Below are positions 45,994 to 55,347 of a stretch of 64,000 bases of DNA, piece by piece. The DNA is from Ruegeria sp. Alg231-54 (GTDB lineage: Bacteria; Pseudomonadota; Alphaproteobacteria; Rhodobacterales; Rhodobacteraceae). Both the position numbers and the translations under genes were made by a program. Where the stretch lies: positions 172,324 through 236,323 of the forward strand of contig NZ_FREZ01000007.1 in assembly GCF_900143525.1 (NCBI RefSeq). Direction: 5' to 3'. How positions within the stretch are numbered: position 1 is the stretch's first letter; each line of letters opens with the position of its first letter. Under the pieces are notes generated by a model, which was not told the origin of the DNA, ran no database searches, and saw only the letters and a list, made by a program, of their open reading frames with translations.

Positions 45994-46888
45994 TAGATTC
46001 TATTCCTGCGCCAAGGCCCTGGTGGCTACTGTTCGTGCTGGCTCGATGAGTGCAGCAGCGGCGGAGCTGAACACCACGAAATCCTCGATCAGTCAGAAGC
46101 TTGCGCTGTTCGAAGCTGAATTGGGGCTGGTATTGCTGGACCGGTCAGGTCGGGCGGTGACCCCGACCTCAGCCGGGCGCAGAATATTCGAGATCTGCAC
46201 GGGGCCTGTTGACGCAGCGCTTGAGGCAGAGGCAGAGCTTGGCTTCGCCAGAGGCGGGAAGATTGCTGGTCGAGTGTCGGTCTCGGGCCCCAATAGCCTG
46301 CTTGGCACCGTATTTGTCCCGCTCCTGACTGGGCTTCAATCCCGCTATCCAAATGTCGAACTTGAGCTTCATGCAGACGATTCCAGGTCGGATTTTGCGA
46401 CAGAAGACATCGATCTGGCATTCAGGACCGGCCCCGCCGATAAAGGACGGTTCATCTCGGCAGCCTTACCGCCAGCGCAGCGGGCACCTTACGCGAGCCC
46501 GCTGCTATTGGAGCGGATGAGAACCGTCAACCAGCCTGCTGATTTACTCTCGGTGTCATGCGTTTTGCGCACACAAGAATCAGGCAAATGGCTATTCAAG
46601 AACGAAGCAGGTCAAAGTGAGGCCGTTGCGCCGCCCGTCGGCTTGCGAGTCAATACGATGGAGCTCGCAATTACAGCAGTTTTAACGGGGCATGCAGTTG
46701 CCATGCTGCCCACATTGCTGGCGCAACAGGATGAACGCGCTGGCAACCTCGTGCGCCTTCTTCCTGAATGGTCTACCGAACCAGTTCCCCTGAATTTACT
46801 TTGCCGCCTTGAACGCTTGGCCGCTCCGCAGGTCGCTGCGGTTCGGCAATACGTTATAGAGGCACTAAAATCCGCACATCTGTTGTAG
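45986..46888 (+). CDS. LysR family transcriptional regulator
   Basis: 300 residues. N-terminal HTH (ALVATVRAGSMSAAAAELNT; SSISQKLALFEAELGLVLLD) and substrate-binding domain (VSVSGPNSLLGTVFVPLL). Divergent from the pirin/isochorismatase operon, its most likely target. Confidence 0.92.
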   Translation: MNDRFYSCAKALVATVRAGSMSAAAAELNTTKSSISQKLALFEAELGLVLLDRSGRAVTPTSAGRRIFEICTGPVDAALEAEAELGFARGGKIAGRVSVSGPNSLLGTVFVPLLTGLQSRYPNVELELHADDSRSDFATEDIDLAFRTGPADKGRFISAALPPAQRAPYASPLLLERMRTVNQPADLLSVSCVLRTQESGKWLFKNEAGQSEAVAPPVGLRVNTMELAITAVLTGHAVAMLPTLLAQQDERAGNLVRLLPEWSTEPVPLNLLCRLERLAAPQVAAVRQYVIEALKSAHLL

Positions 46889-47113
46889 CCAGTCAATCTC
46901 GACTGAGCTGTATGACGGTACGTGGAATCCACTCAGCTCAAATCAACAAGCCGCTAAAAATTTAATGGTGCGAGACCTCCTGGTTGACGTATTGATGTGC
47001 AACATCTTCCCCGAAGCGGTGGTTGAAGTAGGACAATCGGGAAGGAAGCAATAACCACTCCTATGCGGGCGAATTCGCTGTCCGCGCGCTCGTGCAGGAG
47101 CCGGCGGCCAAGT

Positions 47114-47809
47114 TCAAATTGCGGACATTAGCATTCGGGCCAAGTCGTCAGGCCTATCGATCATCACGTAGTGCCCGAATGGCACCGAAATCGCCGTCCA
47201 CCCCGACTGATGTTGATATCGCTCGAAAAATGGTTGGCCAAGCCCTGGGACCCAGCCGGTGGCATAGATGTAGGTCCGCTTTGACAGCTCGGCTCCGCCG
47301 CTCACCAGTTGAATCGGTTGCTCAAGTGTCTTGATTGGTTGGGCGACATTTCGGCGGTCCACCCACGCACAGTCTGCTCCATTCACCGAAAAAGCCTCCG
47401 CTGGGCCCGGCGCGACTTTGCCATCGACGGCACTATCACGAAGCCCTGCCGCGATATCCGCAGGCAAAACATCCAAGGCCGCCTGCCCATCGTCCGGCAC
47501 GAGCGCATCGAGGTACACAAGTGAGCGAATGTGGTCGGGCGCTTTATCCGCCACTCCGGTGACAACCATGCCGCCATAGCTATGACCGCACAAAACAATG
47601 TCAGAGAGTTCTTCGCACTTGATTACCCCTAGGACATCTTCGATATGCATGGCCAGATCGGTTTCGTCACTCACGAGGTGAGCACGTTCACCCAACCCTG
47701 TCAGTGTCGGGGTGAAAACGTCGTGGCTCTCCTTGCGCAGAAGGGCGGCTACGCGAGCCCAGCACCATCCCCCTTGCCACGCTCCATGGACCAATACAAA
47801 TGTCGCCAT
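47114..47809 (-). CDS. Alpha/beta hydrolase (esterase type)
   Basis: 231 residues. Oxyanion-loop VLVHGAWQGGWCW near the N-terminus, nucleophile elbow CGHSYGGM (Ser near residue 76) and the C-terminal His in PFGHYVMIDRP. This is the small plant-salicylate-esterase-like/MenH-like family. Substrate unknown. 46889-47113 before its end holds no gene; it contains repeat-like words (AATTGCGGACATTAGC). Confidence 0.9.
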   Translation of the reverse strand: MATFVLVHGAWQGGWCWARVAALLRKESHDVFTPTLTGLGERAHLVSDETDLAMHIEDVLGVIKCEELSDIVLCGHSYGGMVVTGVADKAPDHIRSLVYLDALVPDDGQAALDVLPADIAAGLRDSAVDGKVAPGPAEAFSVNGADCAWVDRRNVAQPIKTLEQPIQLVSGGAELSKRTYIYATGWVPGLGQPFFERYQHQSGWTAISVPFGHYVMIDRPDDLARMLMSAI

Positions 47810-48562
47810 AACCCGCCCAACTCCGCCGATACTGTAATGACATTAGATTCAACAGGGCCGCCTCGTCCACAGCATCGTTTGGACGTTCAGCGCCGATCCC
47901 TTGCATTTAGTCGCTACCACTCTGGACGGGCCGCAGAATGCATCTGACGACTGCGATCCATTTCTTTTTCGAATGCGCGAGCATCTGCAAAAGCACACTT
48001 CTGAAATGAGTTCAGAGGCACCATTATCCGCAATCCGTTCGATTGGCTAATCTCAGCCTGAAGCGGACATTGGATTTGAGGCGCACTTGTCGGGTCAGCG
48101 CAAAAAGCTGCCAGCTTGGATGACCGTCTTTTCCCTAGCGTAAATTTGTTGGTTGTTTTCCAATAGACTCAAGAAAAGTTGCACGCCAACAACGCCGCCA
48201 TATTCTCGGAACTGAAATTCTCAGAGAAAGAGACTGAATACTTAACTGCGTTTATGAAGACGCTGTCCTGTACATAGTCGCCCGAGGTTCAAACTTATGG
48301 CTTCATTCCTGCAGATCAGGTCAGAAAAACAACCGCCATTCGCTGCAACTTACGTGAATATCTGCAGCATGTCCGAAGGGAACACAAAAATCCATCGAGA
48401 TGGCCAAAACTCACTCCCCAAAAAAACAAAGAGTGAATGGCGTGACCTACATTCCAAGAAATAGCTTTTTAGGTTCCAAATGAATCTGCCCTTCAAAAAA
48501 TTTTGTTCCAAGTACTTTCGAAAAGTTCGCACCCCGCCCGTCGTCTAAATTTTTTGTTTTCA
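47810..48562. other. Long intergenic region with a gene remnant and repeat
   Basis: No intact gene. 48050-48115 has dispersed-repeat words (GCCTGAAGCGGACATTGG). A + strand stretch at about 48170-48279 reads like the C-terminus of a di-haem cytochrome c peroxidase (FSEKETEYLTAFMKTLS then stop), probably a decayed gene. The rest is AT-rich upstream DNA of aspT. Confidence 0.4.
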
Positions 48563-48581
48563 ATACAGTAAGGCGCTGTAT
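48563..48581. promoter_or_regulatory. Palindrome upstream of aspT
   Basis: ATACAG-N7-CTGTAT, 44-62 bp before the aspT ATG. The half-site TACAG/CTGTA also makes the palindrome upstream of aspD (spacer 6), suggesting one regulator for both genes. Confidence 0.4.
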
Positions 48582-48624
48582 CTTGAACGGAAAGGACCAC
48601 CGTTGGGACGCGGGAGATTTCACA

Positions 48625-50325
48625 ATGGAATTGATTACAGAACAACTGCGCGCCTTCCCGATCATGGCACTGTTTCTTTGTCTGGGTCTGGGATACGGCG
48701 TAGGGAAGTTTCGGGTCGGCAAGTTCGAACTGGGGGGCATCGCTGGCACGTTGTTGGTGGCGGTCTTCATTGGCCAGATCGGCGGTATCAACCTTAGCAC
48801 CGATGTTCAGAATGTTTTCTTTTCCCTCTTTATATTTATGGTCGGCTATAATGGCGGGCCTCAATTTTTTGCGGCCTTGAACCGAACTGCGCTGACCAAG
48901 TTACTTGCCGCGTTTATGATGACCCTCTGGGGGTTGTTTTTTGTTATTGTTGTTGCCCGGTTGGCCGGCTTGGACAAAGGGTTGGCGGCTGGATTGGCCG
49001 CTGGTGGTCTGACACAGTCTGCAATCATCGGCACCGCTGGAAATGCCATCGATCTGCTTGGGCTGGCCGCAGATGAGGCAGAAAAGCTAAAAACCAACAT
49101 CGCCGTAGGATACTCGGTTACTTATATCTTCGGCTCGATCGGCCCAATATTGGCAGTTAGTGTCATTCCAATCATCATGCGTGTCGACCTGCGGCAAGAA
49201 GCGATTAAGCTGGCTCAGAAACTCAGCGGCGGCGGTCGCAAACTAGAGGAAGGTGAGTTCCTTCCTATGAACCGGTTTGACGCCCGAGCCTATCAGGTAA
49301 ATGCCGATGCAACCATTGCCGGAAAAACCGTCAAAGACATCGAAAGCGGTTATGATGGTGATCTAATCGTTGAACGGTTACTCCACGATGGCGCTCCTGT
49401 GGATCCGAATCCTGAAACAGTGGTCAATGCCGGAGACGTTGTGGTCGTCTCTGGCCTCGTAGCGACTTTGACCCAGTTCGAGCGTAGCGCCAGTGGTGAA
49501 ATCGGAGAGTATCCTCCTGAACTGACGGTTGTAGAGGAACGTCGTAACGTAGTGGTCACCAACCGCAAACTGACTGGCAAAACGTTGGCAGAATTGAGCG
49601 AGGCTCTGACAGCGGATCAGAGGCGCGGTGTTCACATCTCAAAGATCACCCGCATGGGCCATGATGTCCCTGTCCTGCACAACACCGAGATACACGCAGG
49701 TGACGAGGTCAGTATTGTCGGTCACAAGGACGATCTGAATCGAGTTGCGAAAGTTGCGGGCTACGTTCCGCCTTCGGCCTCGGTAACCAATTTCATTGCA
49801 TTGGGGATCGGCGTCGCCATCGGCTTTCTGATAGGAGAGATCAGTTTTGTCATCGCAGGAACCAAGGTGGCTTTGGGGTCCGGCCTCGGTTGCCTAGTTA
49901 CAGGGTTGATCATCGGCTACATGCGCATCCGCCGACCCAAGATCGGCGGTATTAACCGTGGGGCCGCGAATTTCCTTCAGAGCTTTGGATTAGCTGTGTT
50001 TGTTGGTGTCGTTGGCCTCAATGCAGGCAAGCCCGCACTAGAGGCGATTCAGGAATACGGGATCACGCTGCTGCTGTTGGGTGTAGTGGTTACTTTGATG
50101 CCCATGATCGTGCAGTTCCCAATCAACTATTTCGCCCTGCGTATAAAAAACCCGATTGAGGCCTGTGCGGTTGTGACCGGATCACGCTCGGGCAATCCCG
50201 GTTTTGCGACACTATTGGAAAAGGCCGGAAACTCAACTCCCACACCAGCCTTCACCATGACCTATGCCGTGGCCAACATCTTCCTGACGCTCTGGGGACC
50301 GTTGGTTGTGGCTTTTGTTCCGTGA
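48625..50325 (+). CDS. aspT: Aspartate:alanine antiporter
   Basis: 566 residues from ATG 48625 (GGGAGA ribosome site; an ATG at 48583 is also open). AAE transporter family layout: a first membrane block with GYGVGKFRVGKFELGG and the GGLTQSAIIGTAGNAI segment, a central cytosolic part with two RCK/TrkA-C-like domains (about residues 205-380), and a second membrane block with SRSGNPGFATLLEKAG. In lactic acid bacteria AspT exchanges aspartate for alanine electrogenically, producing proton-motive force when coupled to AspD. The aspD gene faces it 107 bp downstream. Confidence 0.92.
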   Translation: MELITEQLRAFPIMALFLCLGLGYGVGKFRVGKFELGGIAGTLLVAVFIGQIGGINLSTDVQNVFFSLFIFMVGYNGGPQFFAALNRTALTKLLAAFMMTLWGLFFVIVVARLAGLDKGLAAGLAAGGLTQSAIIGTAGNAIDLLGLAADEAEKLKTNIAVGYSVTYIFGSIGPILAVSVIPIIMRVDLRQEAIKLAQKLSGGGRKLEEGEFLPMNRFDARAYQVNADATIAGKTVKDIESGYDGDLIVERLLHDGAPVDPNPETVVNAGDVVVVSGLVATLTQFERSASGEIGEYPPELTVVEERRNVVVTNRKLTGKTLAELSEALTADQRRGVHISKITRMGHDVPVLHNTEIHAGDEVSIVGHKDDLNRVAKVAGYVPPSASVTNFIALGIGVAIGFLIGEISFVIAGTKVALGSGLGCLVTGLIIGYMRIRRPKIGGINRGAANFLQSFGLAVFVGVVGLNAGKPALEAIQEYGITLLLLGVVVTLMPMIVQFPINYFALRIKNPIEACAVVTGSRSGNPGFATLLEKAGNSTPTPAFTMTYAVANIFLTLWGPLVVAFVP

Positions 50326-50374
50326 GTCAAATCGGAAATGGGCGCAACAACCGTGGTCCTAACTTGGAAGGGTG

Positions 50375-50418
50375 GGATCAGCGTGTGTGCCAATCATCAC
50401 GCTGATCCTTTCCTCTTT
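50375..50418 (+). terminator. Intrinsic terminator after aspT
   Basis: GGATCAGCGTG (50375-50385) pairs perfectly with CACGCTGATCC (50398-50408) over 11 bp, then TTTCCTCTTT. No T-run follows on the other strand, so it serves aspT. Confidence 0.85.
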
Positions 50419-50432
50419 GCTATTGCTAGATC

Positions 50433-52064
50433 TCAACCGTGCAAAGGCAGTCCTTTCGAGGCACGGTAGGCCTGCACGTAACCAGTGGCCACCGCGCGCA
50501 CCGCTCTTCCGATCTGGCGGTAAGCGCTATCATCCAAATTGGCGAACGATACCCGCGCTGACCAGTTGGGCGCGTCAAAGCCCGATCCATTCAGCAAAAC
50601 GATCCCGTGGTCCTGAGCCAGTTTGAAGGATATATCTAGCGGGTGGACATTCTCCTTAATCCATTCGACCACCTCTTCGCCCACGTATTTACGGAGCCAG
50701 AATTCGAAGTCGATGATACCGTAGTATTTGTCGAATAGCGGGTTATCTGGAACTTCGATGCCCATCCCTTCGACCAATTCGTCAAAGCGATGTTTCAGAA
50801 TACCCCAGCAGAATTTCTGATAGGCCTTCTCTTCGTCAATAAGCTCGACCAGTGAAAACAAAGTCATCATCACCTGCTGCGGGAGTGATAGACCTGCGGT
50901 GTGGTTCAGCGCAACATCGCGGCTGTCGGCGACGATCCGGTCGATGAACTTGAACGAGGATGGATCAGGCGTCAACGTTTCGTACCGGGCGTTGACAACG
51001 GCTTTGGTTTCGTCCGGAGCCTCCGCAATCATCTTGTCGAAGATGTTGTTCTCGGCCACCAAAATCGCGCCCAAGCGCCAACCGGTGCAACCAAAATACT
51101 TGGAGTAGGAATAAACCCCGATGGTGTTCTCAGGCAGATGCCCCAAGATCGACTGAAAATTTGGAACGAAGGTCCCGTAAACATCGTCAGTCAAAATAAT
51201 CAGGTCCGGGCGGCGGTTCTTTACGAACTCGACAAGCCGAGTCGTGACCTCGGGGCTGATAGCGACTGAAGACGGGTTGCCCGGGTTGACCAGAAATAGT
51301 GCTTTGACTTTCGGGTCGGACAAAAGTTCGAAATCATCGTCGTTCAGTTGAAATTGGTCCTCTTCTTTCGAAGATACATCCACTGTTTTCAGCCCATAGT
51401 CTTCAAGTACCGGCATTTCCAGATAGGGCGTGAAAATCGGTGTGCCCAACGCAATGGTGTCGCCGGCATTCAGCAACCGCTGGTTCTTGAGTGCCTTGAA
51501 GATATAACACATCGCAGCGGTTCCACCCTCAACTGCGTAGATATCGAACTTCGCATCCGGTCGGTGCCCCGCGCACATCGCCCACATAACGTATTCGTGG
51601 ACAATCGCCTCGTTGTGCTCCATGCACCGGTCGGGCATCGGGTAGTGGTCGCCGACAATACCGTCGGTCAACTCGAGCACGAAATCATCCGGTGCAAAAC
51701 CAAATTTTTCAATCGCAAAATCCACTACGGCTACCAAAGTTTCCGCACCTGGAGGGCCGTTTCTTTCGACCGATTTGGCACAATATGCTTTTAGCCGGTC
51801 ATAACAGCCTGGCCCCTGCGGCATCCCAGCCAGACCGACCTGCGGCTCATTAAGATGGCGCTGTGCTTCTGTCATAGCGAACTGCCCTAAAAGGAAAAAT
51901 GCCTCCCGCGCTTTAGTGGCGATCCAGTTAGGGTTCCCTCGACCGGCATTAAGGTATGGCAGAGCCATCTGCCGCGCCTCTTTTTGCGCCAACTTGATAA
52001 GTTCGTCTTTGATCTGGAAAGGACTTAGGTTTTCAAATTTTTGCAGGTTGAGCGATTCTGGCAT
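50433..52064 (-). CDS. aspD: Aspartate 4-decarboxylase (bifunctional aminotransferase)
   Basis: PLP enzyme that removes the beta-carboxyl of aspartate to give alanine and CO2; consumes a proton. 543 residues from ATG 52064 (MPESLNLQKFENLSPF), family length; the frame is open to 52130. Aminotransferase fold type I: VNPGNPSSVAIS, LTDDVYGTF and the PLP-lysine segment SYSKYFGCTGWRLGA. Paired with aspT, it would give an aspartate-in/alanine-out proton pump. Tail-to-tail layout rather than the usual operon. Confidence 0.94.
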   Translation of the reverse strand: MPESLNLQKFENLSPFQIKDELIKLAQKEARQMALPYLNAGRGNPNWIATKAREAFFLLGQFAMTEAQRHLNEPQVGLAGMPQGPGCYDRLKAYCAKSVERNGPPGAETLVAVVDFAIEKFGFAPDDFVLELTDGIVGDHYPMPDRCMEHNEAIVHEYVMWAMCAGHRPDAKFDIYAVEGGTAAMCYIFKALKNQRLLNAGDTIALGTPIFTPYLEMPVLEDYGLKTVDVSSKEEDQFQLNDDDFELLSDPKVKALFLVNPGNPSSVAISPEVTTRLVEFVKNRRPDLIILTDDVYGTFVPNFQSILGHLPENTIGVYSYSKYFGCTGWRLGAILVAENNIFDKMIAEAPDETKAVVNARYETLTPDPSSFKFIDRIVADSRDVALNHTAGLSLPQQVMMTLFSLVELIDEEKAYQKFCWGILKHRFDELVEGMGIEVPDNPLFDKYYGIIDFEFWLRKYVGEEVVEWIKENVHPLDISFKLAQDHGIVLLNGSGFDAPNWSARVSFANLDDSAYRQIGRAVRAVATGYVQAYRASKGLPLHG

Positions 52065-52184
52065 GACATCAAATCCTTGCGTTAAAACAGATGCGTAGTT
52101 TAGCGGATCGCATGCAAGGCAATGTGTCAATTAAAACAACAATAATTGAAGGGAACGGCGTAAAACCGAGGACTACGAGTCTTC

Positions 52185-52204
52185 GTTACAGCCTTAGCTG
52201 TAAC
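52185..52204. promoter_or_regulatory. Perfect palindrome upstream of aspD
   Basis: GTTACAGC-CTTA-GCTGTAAC: 8-bp perfect arms, 121-140 bp before the aspD start. Shares TACAG/CTGTA half-sites with the site upstream of aspT. Confidence 0.5.
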
Positions 52205-52595
52205 CATTTTGCAGGGCAGACAGAGTGATGGAAATTGCGCCGAGGCTTTGGGCTCGGAGCTGACGTCCCACGAAATTTTGCAAAGTTCGCTATCTGCGCA
52301 TCGCCGACCTTAGTGTGCAGAAAAACATTTTTGAACTTTCGGCTTATGGTGGCCGCTGAACGAATATTCAGGAGTGGCCGATGTTCGGACGCAGCGGGTG
52401 GTTGGCTGACGAGGGCACAACCGCTCCATAATCACGACTTATGTTAGATCTCGATATCTCGGCCTTACATGTGTCGCGCGACCATGAACAAGCAATCGGG
52501 CAGAGTACATCAGTGATGCACTTTTCGGATGGTGCAGGCGAGCACCAAGCAGCCTCGGACAGCAGTGAAGCCAGATCACTCAGTTTCACCAAGTG
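52205..52595. other. Intergenic region with repeat and a possible small frame
   Basis: Contains the dispersed repeat copy at 52246 and, on the - strand at 52368-52589, a 73-codon frame (GTG start, VKLSDLASLLSEAAW) directly after the TniQ-like stop. That frame is Cys/Ser-rich and has no recognised family; it may be part of the same decayed transposon. Confidence 0.35.
52246..52271 (+). repeat. Dispersed intergenic repeat, copy B core
   Basis: CTTTGGGCTCGGAGCTGACG then TCCCAC. 20 of the first 21 bases match 40941-40961. Confidence 0.6.
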
Positions 52596-53060
52596 TCACC
52601 GTGTGGTTTTACCCTCAAATTGTGCGCCATCGGTCTCAATCGCTTTGCTCTCAAAGTTAGACAGAAGCTTTCGGGACGTTTTACCTCTTGACCTTGCCAG
52701 TGGCGCAACGGGCATGTACTGGCTTTGGAAATCCGCAAGCTGCTGCGGTCTGACCAAGAAAGACTCCCCCCCGCCATGTGAAACTGTACGAGATCCGAGC
52801 AGGCCCAACTTACACCAGTGCGTCACAGCCTGAGCCTTCCAGCCCGTCAGTTTCGCAACATCATTGGCGGTCCAGTCTTTTGATAGCCACTGCGTCCCAA
52901 ATTCGCGGTCGATATCGGAAACTAAAATATGAAGCTCTCCAAGTCGCATGTCTTTGTTCGCAACCACAGGCTTAATAGCGCCTGAGGAGATTTGTCGTAA
53001 CACATGCATCAAAGCAACTCGATCTGTTGTGCGCCTCAGGTTGAGTTGATTGAACGGCAT
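52596..53060 (-). CDS. TniQ-like protein fragment
   Basis: 154 residues. A helix-turn-helix-like DWTANDVAKLTGWKAQAVTH near residue 65, then FQSQYMPVAPLARSRGKTSRKLL, which resembles the C-terminal half of TniQ-type transposition target proteins. The N-terminal zinc-finger half is missing, and no transposase, TniB or terminal repeat is seen, so it is probably a remnant. 53061-53315 beyond it holds nothing recognised. Confidence 0.4.
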   Translation of the reverse strand: MPFNQLNLRRTTDRVALMHVLRQISSGAIKPVVANKDMRLGELHILVSDIDREFGTQWLSKDWTANDVAKLTGWKAQAVTHWCKLGLLGSRTVSHGGGESFLVRPQQLADFQSQYMPVAPLARSRGKTSRKLLSNFESKAIETDGAQFEGKTTR

Positions 53061-53315
53061 GGTTTCTCCAGCTTGAGCTTGAGTGCAGTTTCGAATGTTT
53101 GTTGTGAGATCTTTTAGGCATTCACTGTCAATGCAACCATCAACCAGTGGAGGACGTTATTCAGCGGTAACCTCGTTGATCAATTCTGACGCGCGAAGCA
53201 GGTCAAACTGCTTTCTGGTAACACCAAGGTAGCCTCCGGCCTGTGAGCTCACAGTCCGCGGACGAAGCTACCCTTCAGTTGCGGGAGATCAAGGAACGGT
53301 TCGAGCCCAATACAA

Positions 53316-54650
53316 TCATGTTAGCGATGAAATAAATACATGGCTGGCCAATCCGCCAAAGTTTGTGGACTTCTCCAGATTCAACTTGCAGCCGTAAGCG
53401 TTCAACAAGTCGACTGTTATTGCCAAACCCAATCCAGTGCCGCTGACAGAAGTGTCCAGCCGCCCCCCGGAACGAAGCACCCCCTCACGTGCAACTTTCG
53501 GAATTCCAGGCCCATCATCCTCAATGCAAATTTCAATGCCGCCCTCAACACGTTTTGCAGTGAAGTGAGTTGTCGTTCGACACCACTTGAGCGCGTTGTC
53601 GAGGAGGTTTCCAATCACTTCTTCAACGTCCTGAGTGTCCATTCGGACCTGAAGCCCATTCTCGCAAACTGTTGTCAGTGATTTTCCTTCGCGCTCTGCC
53701 ATCACCGAAAACAATCTGGATAGCCTGGCGACTGAATCCGAAAGATCGGTTCGCGAGTGCGTAAGTTCAGCTGTGTTTGACGCCCGCATGCGCGCAAGAG
53801 AACGCTTAAGCTGAGCATCAATCCTGTTCAGCGCCTCGTCGGCAGGTTCAGTGTCTGCCCCTTTATCCGACAAACTTGTCAATTCGTTTCGCAGTATTGC
53901 TGTAGGCGTTTTAAGCGCGTGCGCCAGGTCAGCTGCTTGCCGTCGGGAACCAGACACGATCTCGCGGTTTCTGTGCAGCAATTGATTGAGGTCCTCGACA
54001 AGTGGTGAAACCTCTTCTGGATAGTCTGCCGGTTTCAGATCGTCTCCCTGATCCCAGCGATGCGCCACATCTGCGCGCAGTTTCCTGAGGGGGCCAACAA
54101 TTGCAGACATCAACAAAAGTGACCCCGCAACTCCGATCAGACCGACCAACCCAAAAACCGGCAGCAAATTGTTCTGCGCGGCCCTGCGTTCTCTGATCAG
54201 TTCAAGCCTGCTTTCAGCGACCGTCACGCCCCATTCGGTTCCGTCTTCGAACGTGATTTTTTGAAAGACACTGCGAACGGCCTCATTATCTGGGCCAGAA
54301 GTGTTCCAGGTGATTGCCTCTTCACTCGGATGTGCAGGTTCGGATATTGTTTCATCAAAGAGCGAAGCGGATGTAAATGTAGCCCCATTTCCATTCGTCA
54401 CCTGCCAGTATCTGCCTGAAAAAGGCGTTCCATAGGCCGGGTCGAACATGAGATCACGCAGAGCCTCCGGGGCGTCCGTCGTTGCGCTCAGCCCGACAAC
54501 GAGTTGTGTGTGCCTGTCGCGCAGCGTCTCATCGAACTGCTCCAGGACACGGGTATTGATGTACGAAAACACGACCAAGGTTCCAACGCCGACAGAGAGT
54601 GTGCCAGTGGCGAGGCCGCCAAGCAAAGCGCGTTGGCGAAGCGATAACAT
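53316..54650 (-). CDS. Sensor histidine kinase
   Basis: 444 residues: membrane helix 1 (TLSVGVGTLVVFSYI), a periplasmic sensor of about 125 residues, helix 2 (VFGLVGLIGVAGSLLLMSAI), HAMP, then HisKA with the phospho-His in DLAHALKTPTAI and HATPase with NLLDNALKW, DDGPGIP and GTGLGLAI. Resembles PhoQ/QseC-type kinases. Its ATG overlaps the response-regulator stop by one base. Confidence 0.96.
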   Translation of the reverse strand: MLSLRQRALLGGLATGTLSVGVGTLVVFSYINTRVLEQFDETLRDRHTQLVVGLSATTDAPEALRDLMFDPAYGTPFSGRYWQVTNGNGATFTSASLFDETISEPAHPSEEAITWNTSGPDNEAVRSVFQKITFEDGTEWGVTVAESRLELIRERRAAQNNLLPVFGLVGLIGVAGSLLLMSAIVGPLRKLRADVAHRWDQGDDLKPADYPEEVSPLVEDLNQLLHRNREIVSGSRRQAADLAHALKTPTAILRNELTSLSDKGADTEPADEALNRIDAQLKRSLARMRASNTAELTHSRTDLSDSVARLSRLFSVMAEREGKSLTTVCENGLQVRMDTQDVEEVIGNLLDNALKWCRTTTHFTAKRVEGGIEICIEDDGPGIPKVAREGVLRSGGRLDTSVSGTGLGLAITVDLLNAYGCKLNLEKSTNFGGLASHVFISSLT

Positions 54651-55315
54651 CAGGCGGAATCGATCATATAACCGCGCCCTCTGACCGTTGTAATAAGGTC
54701 GGAGCCCAGTTTTTTACGCAGCCGGGTTATGAAAACAGCAATAGTGTTCGAGTCACGGTCGCCGTCGTATTCGTAAATGTGCTCTGACAACTCGGTGCGC
54801 GACACCATGCGCCCGATATTGTGCGCAAGGTATGTCAGGACTGCGATCTCTTGCGCGGTCAAATCGACGGGAATTCCGTCAACACTAACCCGTCCGTTTC
54901 GTGTATCGAGGGAGACATCGCCCATTTCGATCACTGGATTCAACTGACCGCTCTGTCTGCGCAGGATTGCGCGGACACGTGCTGCAAGCTCGGGCATGTG
55001 AAACGGCTTGGTCATGTAGTCATCCGCGCCCGCGTCAAGACCATCCACGCGCTCGCTCCAACCATCGCGAGCCGTCAGGATCAATACAGGTGTCTTGACG
55101 CCTGCGCTGCGCCATTCGCGCAGGACAGAAATACCATCGCGTTCCGGCAACCCAATGTCGAGGATAATCATGTCGTAAGGTTCAGTCGCACCCATGTGCA
55201 AGGCGTCAGTTCCATTATTGGTCACATCTACCACGCGACCTTCTGCACTTAGAAGTTTCTTAATCTGCTCGCATAGCTGCGGCTCATCTTCGGCCAGAAG
55301 TACTCTCATATTCAA
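54650..55315 (-). CDS. OmpR-family response regulator
   Basis: 221 residues. Receiver domain with acidic pair (EDE, residues 9-11), phospho-acceptor Asp53 (IILDIGLPERDG), the conserved Thr (ILTARD) and Lys (MTKPFHMPEL), then a winged-helix output (LTAQEIAVLTYLAHNIGRMV; DRDSNTIAVFITRLRKKLG). PhoP/QseB-like. Lies between a PepSY gene (32 bp upstream) and its kinase. Confidence 0.96.
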   Translation of the reverse strand: MNMRVLLAEDEPQLCEQIKKLLSAEGRVVDVTNNGTDALHMGATEPYDMIILDIGLPERDGISVLREWRSAGVKTPVLILTARDGWSERVDGLDAGADDYMTKPFHMPELAARVRAILRRQSGQLNPVIEMGDVSLDTRNGRVSVDGIPVDLTAQEIAVLTYLAHNIGRMVSRTELSEHIYEYDGDRDSNTIAVFITRLRKKLGSDLITTVRGRGYMIDSA

Positions 55316-55347
55316 AAACTACAGTCACAACGGGTTTAGTTTAAGCA

